This document shows, piece after piece, positions 9,820 to 15,000 of a DNA stretch of 15,000 nucleotides. The stretch is from Chrysomallon squamiferum (Eukaryota; Mollusca; Gastropoda; Neomphalida; Peltospiridae), in assembly GCA_012295275.1 (NCBI GenBank), contig CM022672.1, positions 33,624,065 to 33,639,064 of the forward strand, given 5' to 3'. Below the pieces are notes generated by a model. It was not told the DNA's origin. It worked only from the letters and a program-made list of their open reading frames with translations, and made no database searches. The translations under genes and the position numbers were made by a program. Positions within the stretch are counted from its first letter, which is position 1. Each line of letters begins with the position of its first letter.

Positions 9820-9930
9820 GTTATTGTTATTATTATTATTATTACTAATACTACTAATACTCTTACTATTATTATTATTATTATTATATTATTATCAAAT
9901 TTGCCATTGTTATTATTATTATTGTCCTTG
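9706..9930. repeat. (ATT)n / (ATC)n trinucleotide block
   Basis: ATC units (9719-9745) lead into a pure ATT run (9745-9819), then imperfect ATT/GTT units. The poly-Ile, poly-Tyr and poly-Leu frames are artefacts of this tract. Confidence 0.97.
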
Positions 9931-10004
9931 TTAGCGTTGTTGTTATCTTGTCGTAGACGTTTGAGATGTCGTTGTATTATCATCCTGCTCATTGTTGTTC
10001 TTTT

Positions 10005-10103
10005 ATTACTACTACTACTACTATTACTACTACTACTACTACTACTACTGCTACTACTACTACTACTGCTACGACACGACTACTACTACTACTGCTACTA
10101 CTT

Positions 10104-10179
<76 letters not shown>

Positions 10180-10201
10180 GACTACTACTACTACTACTAC
10201 T
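10005..10201. repeat. (ACT)n trinucleotide block
   Basis: ACT/CTA units, pure from about 10104 to 10179, with GCT and GAC variants elsewhere. It forms a compound block with the ATT tract about 75 bp upstream. Confidence 0.97.
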
Positions 10202-10682
10202 CACTGAAGGCTTAATCATACGCCTGCAGTTTTTTTTAACCTACTGTTTCTATTATCGTCATCATCTTTAACATCATAATTATCACCATCTTTATCATTA
10301 TTAAACAGACATGTTAGGGAAATTGAAGAGTCACCCGCCTCTTTGGTTTTACCCAGATGAATATCAAACAAAACAGAACAATAACTTGATATCTTGATGC
10401 TTCTAAATGTTTGTTTTCAGTTCCAGTCGCGAACTGAAAATACGTTTTCGATCTTCGCGGAGAGAAGTCAAGTGATTTGAATATTTTGCCCCCAAAAAAT
10501 TGGTGGACAGAAAATATCAATCGGGGGAGGGAACATTAATGATCTGAGAAATATAACAGTTTATCATATTCAAGACACAAATAGGCTTATTTAACAAAAT
10601 CGTTTTTATGTGTTTCAGGTTATGTTACTTATTGTTGTTGTTATCTAGTATATGTTGTAGTATGTCGCATTGCACTCTGTAA
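10202..10682. other. Spacer with no recognisable feature
   Basis: AT-rich sequence with a degenerate ATC/TTA patch at 10245-10305. A minus-strand 68-codon frame (10314-10520) has no recognisable domain. Confidence 0.5.
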
Positions 10683-10795
10683 TACATTACATTACATTAC
10701 GATACGTTACATAGCACTGCATTACATTGCATTACATTTAATTACTGTACGTTTACATTATGTTACGTCATGATATATTACATTGCTTACGTTAT
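10683..10795. repeat. Degenerate (ATTAC)n pentanucleotide repeat
   Basis: ATTAC/GTTAC/ATTGC units recur through 10683-10740 and then fade out to about 10795. Confidence 0.8.
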
Positions 10796-10867
10796 ATAAT
10801 TGCTGTACTATGTTCTTGTTGTTTTTTTATACATTTTATATATTTTATGTATGTATATATATGCGTA

Positions 10868-10973
10868 TGTGAGTGTATGTATGTATTCATTGAATTGTGC
10901 TGTTCTGCACGTAACTTAAAGATTATGTTTAGTAAACTGAATATATCAACTTATTTTCCCTTCCCTTCTTTCA
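10868..10973 (+). repeat. 106-bp direct repeat, copy A
   Basis: Identical over its whole length to 11103-11208, at an offset of 235 bp. It starts TGTGAGTGTATGTATG and ends CCCTTCTTTCA. It is non-repetitive inside, so this is a true duplication and not microsatellite similarity. Confidence 0.95.
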
Positions 10974-10990
10974 GACACACACACACACAC

Positions 10991-11022
10991 ATATATATAT
11001 GTAGTTGTATGTGTGTGTTCTG
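10991..11022 (+). repeat. 32-bp inverted repeat, left arm
   Basis: It includes GTAGTTGTATGTGTG and is the exact reverse complement of 11247-11278. Confidence 0.93.
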
Positions 11023-11054
11023 TATACGTGTGTGTGTGTGTGTGTATGTGTGAA

Positions 11055-11081
11055 GGAAGGGAAAATAAGTTGATATATTCA
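11055..11081 (-). repeat. Inverted 27-bp fragment of the duplicated unit
   Basis: It starts GGAAGGGAAAATAAGTTGAT and is the exact reverse complement of 10938-10964 (copy A) and of 11173-11199 (copy B). It lies between the two direct copies and is bordered on both sides by TG repeats. Confidence 0.93.
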
Positions 11082-11102
11082 ATTTGTGTGTGTGTGTGTG
11101 TG

Positions 11103-11198
11103 TGTGAGTGTATGTATGTATTCATTGAATTGTGCTGTTCTGCACGTAACTTAAAGATTATGTTTAGTAAACTGAATATATCAACTTATTTTCCCTTC

Positions 11199-11208
<10 letters not shown>
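11103..11208 (+). repeat. 106-bp direct repeat, copy B
   Basis: Identical to 10868-10973. It is preceded by a TG tract (about 11084-11105) and followed by a CA tract (11207-11247), while copy A is preceded by TATG sequence and followed by CAGACACAC. Confidence 0.95.
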
Positions 11209-11251
<43 letters not shown>

Positions 11252-11281
11252 CACACACATACAACTACATATATATATATA
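11207..11281. repeat. (CA)n-(TA)n tract containing the right inverted-repeat arm
   Basis: CA repeats (11207-11247) are followed by the exact inverse (11247-11278) of 10991-11022, ending in a TA run. Confidence 0.94.
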
Positions 11282-11507
11282 TATTATCGGCTTATTTGTA
11301 GTCAGTATTGATGTTTACTATATTTTACTATATAGAATTTTTTAAAATAGCATTTTTTATTTTATTTTATTTTATTTTTTATTTTTTTATTTCTCTATTT
11401 TCTAATGTAACATAACCTGTCTTTAATTACATATTTTTAACTGCTTGTTATTGTCTTCGTTAATTCCTTTATGATTTTTCATATTTCTATTTTATTTGGT
11501 TTATTTT

Positions 11508-11541
<34 letters not shown>

Positions 11542-11830
11542 CTTTTTGTTATTTTCTTCATTAATAAATATGCATTTTAAGATTTATTAACGAATATGTT
11601 ATACGCTTTAACTGCATATGTAAGTATGATTATATAAACTTCTGAAGAAAAAAAAATCTGATTAGCACGTTAATGTTTGTTCACTCACTTGTAAGGCAGA
11701 CATGTTGACAACATTTCCTGCGTGGTATCATGTTGTCTATCTTACACTAGAAATCAGTAAATCTGTTACATTACACCAGTCATTAAGGTCAATAAAATGG
11801 ACAATAAACGTTGTATTTTACGCACGTAGA
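11282..11830. other. T-rich spacer with poly-T run
   Basis: TTTTA units at about 11352-11390 and a run of 30 T at 11510-11539. The remainder is AT-rich; a 60-codon plus-strand frame (11702-11884) has no recognisable domain and overlaps the dispersed repeat at 11831. Confidence 0.55.
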
Positions 11831-11960
11831 AAAGTATCAAATCGGGAACAAGTGAGAAGGAATTATGTTCATGCAAATTCATAAAACAGTCATCAAAATG
11901 ATACGATAAAAAAAAAAAATCTAAACTGAATATAGTCTGCTATTTGTGTAGGTGTTTTTC
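11831..11960 (+). repeat. Dispersed repeat, copy 2 (diverged)
   Basis: It starts AAAGTATCAAATCGGGAACA and aligns with 8592-8690 in three collinear blocks. This copy has an extra A-rich insert near 11880-11922, including a run of about 12 A. Confidence 0.5.
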
Positions 11961-12280
11961 TTCACTGGATGCAGATGTTTAAAGAAAATACCAGATTTAT
12001 TCTTACAAAAATATAACAACAGCCGCAATATTAACTAAGAGAGCATCCTGCAAAAACATATAAAACATATTTGTTAGTTGTAAATACGAAGGTATTGTAA
12101 ATGAATAAAAATGTAAGAGATGGTTGACAAAAAAAAAAAAAAAAAAAAGATTTCCGCTTAGAAGTCTTGAACAATAATCATTTTAAGGTAAGCATTGAAA
12201 CAAAGCGAAATATATCACGACTAAGGTAGCGTGTAAATTACTGTCGTATTGCTGTATTGCTGAGAATATTATACACCCTA
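11961..12280. other. Spacer with poly-A run
   Basis: AT-rich sequence with a run of 20 A at 12129-12148. No gene was recognised. Confidence 0.55.
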
Positions 12281-12579
12281 CACTTCTGGTTTTCAACCAA
12301 TTTTTCATACCGCGATCCCTTATGAGCAACTCAGTAAGACCGACGACCCCTATTTTAAATCTTTGATTCAATAATATCTATATTTTTTCATCAACCAAAG
12401 ACAGTACAGAAGGAATCTGTATTCACTGTGACGGGTCCCAAACCTAGCCACACGTTTTTGTTTATTTCTCCTTCCAAGTCAAGTTGAAAAAAAGTTAAAA
12501 CATACCCTCGCTCAAGAACGATCTCGCGACCCCCTCCCCCAGAAAAAAGGGCTGGGGACCGCCAGGTTTAAAACCTGTG
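12281..12579. mobile_element. hAT-like terminal-repeat element remnant (non-autonomous)
   Basis: The left end reads CACTTCTGGTTTTCAACC. The reverse complement of the right end reads CACAGGTTTTAAACCTGG. The shared core is GGTTTTCAACC against GGTTTTAAACC. The ends resemble the CAGTGGTTCTCAACC type known from many animal hAT elements, and as in those families CGCGACCCC-like sequence follows inside (CCGCGATCCC near 12310, CGCGACCCCC near 12526). No convincing perfect 8-bp target duplication remains, and no transposase frame exists in the roughly 300 bp, so this would be an old MITE copy with approximate boundaries. A chance match between AT-rich ends is possible but less likely given the paired ends and internal motif. 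Confidence 0.5.
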
Positions 12580-12602
12580 CTCTATACACGATTAGCAGCT
12601 TT

Positions 12603-13029
12603 AAAAAAAAAAAGGAAAGAAGAAGAAGACAGCAATATGGTGCATCAACGTTATAATTTATCAAATAAGCTTACGGATAGTGACAGCTGGTGACCGGCGT
12701 GTTTGTCTGTCATATTTGCAGTTACTTACTGCGTCAAAGAGAAGACTTCGATTAAAAACAAAAAGAATTCGCGAAGAAGGGCAATTAATTAAATATCGTT
12801 GTGTGTGTGAAAATTGAAGTCACGTCTCGGGGCTAATTTGTTGCTAACTCGTGTAGTTTGCAGAACTGTAGAAATGCACTTTAGTGATTACCGCACAAAA
12901 GTAGTTCTGTTGTCCTTCGTCTGTTTCCGACAGGCACGCATAGACGAACACACGCACGCATCTACGCATGTACACCAGCTTATGTGTAAAAAACAACAAC
13001 TTGTTTTCAATAGCTGTAATAGAAAGCGT
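12603..13029. other. Spacer with no recognisable gene
   Basis: It begins with an A-run plus GAA units (12603-12630). A 112-codon plus-strand frame (12814-13152) crosses into TAG repeats and has no recognised domain. Composition is mixed, with CACGCACG-type units near 12950. Confidence 0.5.
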
Positions 13030-13250
13030 AGTAATTGTTGTAAAATCAATAGTAATGATAACAGAACGAATAACACTATCAGCAGTAATAGTATTAATAC
13101 TGGTAGTAATAGTAATAAAGTAATAGTAGTAGTTATAGTAATAAAGCAATAGTAGTAGTAATACTAATAAAGCAATAGTAGTAGTAATACCAGTTAAAAA
13201 AAGGTAGTAGTAGTATTTGTAACATTAGTATTATTAAAAGTAACAAAGCA
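13030..13250. repeat. (AGT/AAT)n-rich region with a 26-bp tandem repeat
   Basis: Imperfect TAG/TAA units throughout. Within it, AATAAAGYAATAGTAGTAGT recurs with ATAAAG ending at 13120, 13146 and 13172, that is three units at exactly 26 bp (about 13114-13192), the last two almost identical. Confidence 0.85.
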
Positions 13251-13566
13251 GTGTTATCAGTTGCAACAAGGTAGTCGTTGTGGTAAGTGTAGTAGTAGTG
13301 GTATTCTTCGTACTGGTATGTATGGTATTGTTGTTATAGAGCTGTGGAATCAGTTCCCGCTGACGTCGTTTTTCTCATTATCGGCTTACTTCCTAGCTAC
13401 ACTCGCCAGAAATACCTCAAAATCAAATAATAAAAATGTAAGTCGACTAATAATAGAATATATATATATATTATAATTTGATTTTGTCATTTTAAACTAT
13501 GATTACTTGCCTGCGACTTATTTTTGGAAAGGCCAGCCTATTTTAATTTAGAAAAAGATTTATCTC
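13251..13566. other. Spacer with no recognisable feature
   Basis: GT/GTA-rich at the left (13280-13335), otherwise mixed. A 71-codon frame (13261-13476) has no recognisable domain. Confidence 0.5.
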
Positions 13567-13657
13567 GATAGATAGATAGATAGATAAATAGATAGACAGA
13601 TAGATTAGATAGATAGATACATACATACATACCTACATACATACATACATACATACA
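13567..13657. repeat. Compound (GATA)n-(CATA)n microsatellite
   Basis: GATA units with GACA and GATTA interruptions (13567-13619) change into CATA units (13619-13657). Confidence 0.96.
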
Positions 13658-13854
13658 ATCTTCGAGGGATCGTTAATTTCTGTTTAACTGATTCCAAACA
13701 AATAATTATGTTATTTACTTTTTAATATTTTACAACAAAAATGATACCGAACCACAAGAAGAAAAAAGAATGGATAATGATATATATACTGTGGTCGTTT
13801 ACCCATTTATTTGTCACATATCCATATGCATCTATTTAACTGTGTTTGTATTAG

Positions 13855-13984
<130 letters not shown>

Positions 13985-14418
13985 TTTGTCAATAAAAAAT
14001 AAATTAAAAGCAAATCAAAAAATAATAAATAAATCAAATCAACTCAAATAAGAAAAAACATTAGTGAAGAGAGAGCGAAGCAAGCAAACGTCACGTTTTT
14101 TTCTAATTGGTATTTAAAAACTACTGAAGAAACTGTATCGTATAAGGTCAGCATGCATTATAAAACAGGCGTCGAATGTGGAGTGATGCCATTGCTTTAC
14201 CGTTAGAGACCGCGAGTCTTCGTGTGTGACGAAAAAGTATTAAAAACAGAATGGATTTCTTCCCTGGAGGCTGCGCTTCTACTTGGCATTTGCTCGTATG
14301 TGAAATTAATTTGATAAGATTTGTTTGCTTATTTTTGTTTTAACTCCGTTTTGATATAGCTGTATCGTGGCTTATTCTGGCAAGAAATTTGCTGTCTGCG
14401 GGTCTTGAATTTTTTGTT

Positions 14419-14421
<3 letters not shown>
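13985..14421. other. Spacer with no recognisable gene
   Basis: The first part is A-rich (13985-14060). The middle, around 14160-14300, is more balanced and has several CpGs, but I see no promoter element, frame or RNA fold that I could support. Confidence 0.5.
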
Positions 14422-14503
<82 letters not shown>

Positions 14504-14541
14504 GACACGCTAATTCTATGACACACACACACACACACACA
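14422..14541. repeat. (TC)40 microsatellite and nearby (CA)n
   Basis: A perfect 80-bp TC tract (14422-14501), a short unique linker, then CA repeats (14521-14541). Confidence 0.97.
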
Positions 14542-14605
14542 TAACGCTAATAAAAGAAAACATATGGCTATATTTTCTTATCATTTCTAACTTCAGTAAT
14601 ATAAA

Positions 14606-14678
14606 CATACATACATACATACATACATACATACATACATACATACATACATACATACATACTTGCATACATACATAC
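14606..14678. repeat. (CATA)n tetranucleotide microsatellite
   Basis: Nearly pure CATA units with one CTTG interruption near 14662. It abuts the minisatellite that starts at 14679. Confidence 0.97.
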
Positions 14679-15000
14679 GTGTAATTAATTATACTTGTAG
14701 TGGTGATGATGTTATATAAATATAATAATAATCTGACGTGTAATTAATTATGCTTATAGTGGTAATGTTATACAAATATTATAATAATCTGACGTGGAAT
14801 TAATTATACTTTTGTGGTGATGTTATATAAATATTATAATACTATGAGTGTAATTAATTATGCTTATAGTGGTAATGTTATATAAATATTATAATAATCT
14901 GACGTGGAATTAATTATACTTTTGTGGTGATGTTATATAAATATTATAATACCCTGAAGTGTAATTAATTGTTTATTTTAATTCCTGTAGTGGTGATGGT
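14679..15000 (+). repeat. 54-59 bp minisatellite with alternating unit types
   Basis: Units start at 14679, 14738, 14794, 14848, 14904 and 14959, each beginning GTGTAATTAATT or GTGGAATTAATT and containing GTGGTRATG and TATAAATAT. Lengths are 59, 56, 54, 56 and 55 bp; the sixth diverges and runs off the window. Units 2 and 4 are nearly identical (TATGCTTATAGTGGTAATG), as are units 3 and 5 (TATACTTTTGTGGTGATG), so the array has a dimeric higher-order period of about 110 bp. Confidence 0.93.

Noticed and set aside
9622-10215. Open frame of 197 codons, the longest in the window
   Set aside because: It is almost wholly poly-Ile, poly-Leu and poly-Tyr from the ATT and ACT blocks, with equally long frames in the other phases and on the other strand.
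11013-11345. 110-codon frame sharing a peptide with the frame at 10760-11053
   Set aside because: The shared peptide comes from the exact 106-bp direct DNA repeat and is flanked by CA/TG repeat translation. No domain is recognisable.
12814-13152. 112-codon frame as a protein
   Set aside because: Its C-terminal part is Asn/Ser-rich translation of TAG/TAA repeats, and the N-terminal part has no recognisable motif.

Overview
This window looks like intergenic or intronic DNA from an animal genome that is very rich in simple repeats. It is AT-rich, shows no long non-repetitive open reading frame, no operon-like packing and no rRNA or tRNA gene, and is crowded with long, nearly pure microsatellites: (GA)n/(TC)n, (CA)n, (TA)n, (ATT)n, (ACT)n, (CATA)n and poly-A/T runs. 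By hand addition these cover on the order of a fifth of the window. Long GA, CA and TA tracts mixed with trinucleotide blocks fit a marine invertebrate, and my leaning is a mollusc, possibly a cephalopod. That is inference from composition only; no gene here fixes the taxon.

Layout. 1-1443: AT-rich sequence with an A-rich block and an ATT-type cluster. 1444-1729: (GA)40 and a long (AT)n. 2145-2930: a non-autonomous DNA transposon with clear terminal inverted repeats. 2931-3724: AT-rich sequence without recognisable features. 3725-4123: more complex sequence with a weak candidate for a first coding exon encoding a membrane segment. 4136-6351: a long chain of ATT, TA, CA, GA, poly-A and ACT repeats. 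6840-9302: six dinucleotide-rich loci surrounding a CpG-rich, promoter-like island (about 7501-8070), a poly-T/poly-A segment and a short minisatellite. 9706-10201: a compound (ATT)n-(ACT)n block. 10868-11278: a nested direct and inverted duplication. 12281-12579: a hAT-like terminal-repeat remnant. 13115-13192: a short 26-bp tandem repeat. 13567-14678: GATA, CATA, GA and TC tracts. 14679-15000: a minisatellite of 54-59 bp units that runs off the window.

No set of genes working together can be described. Almost every long open frame is a translated microsatellite (poly-Ile, poly-Leu, Arg-Glu, Ser-Leu or Tyr-Ile runs). The observations with most content are about genome dynamics: mobile-element remnants, two GA microsatellites that share a conserved flank (suggesting they belong to a dispersed element), and a local rearrangement with exact direct and inverted copies. 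I did not find evidence for a novel protein-coding system.
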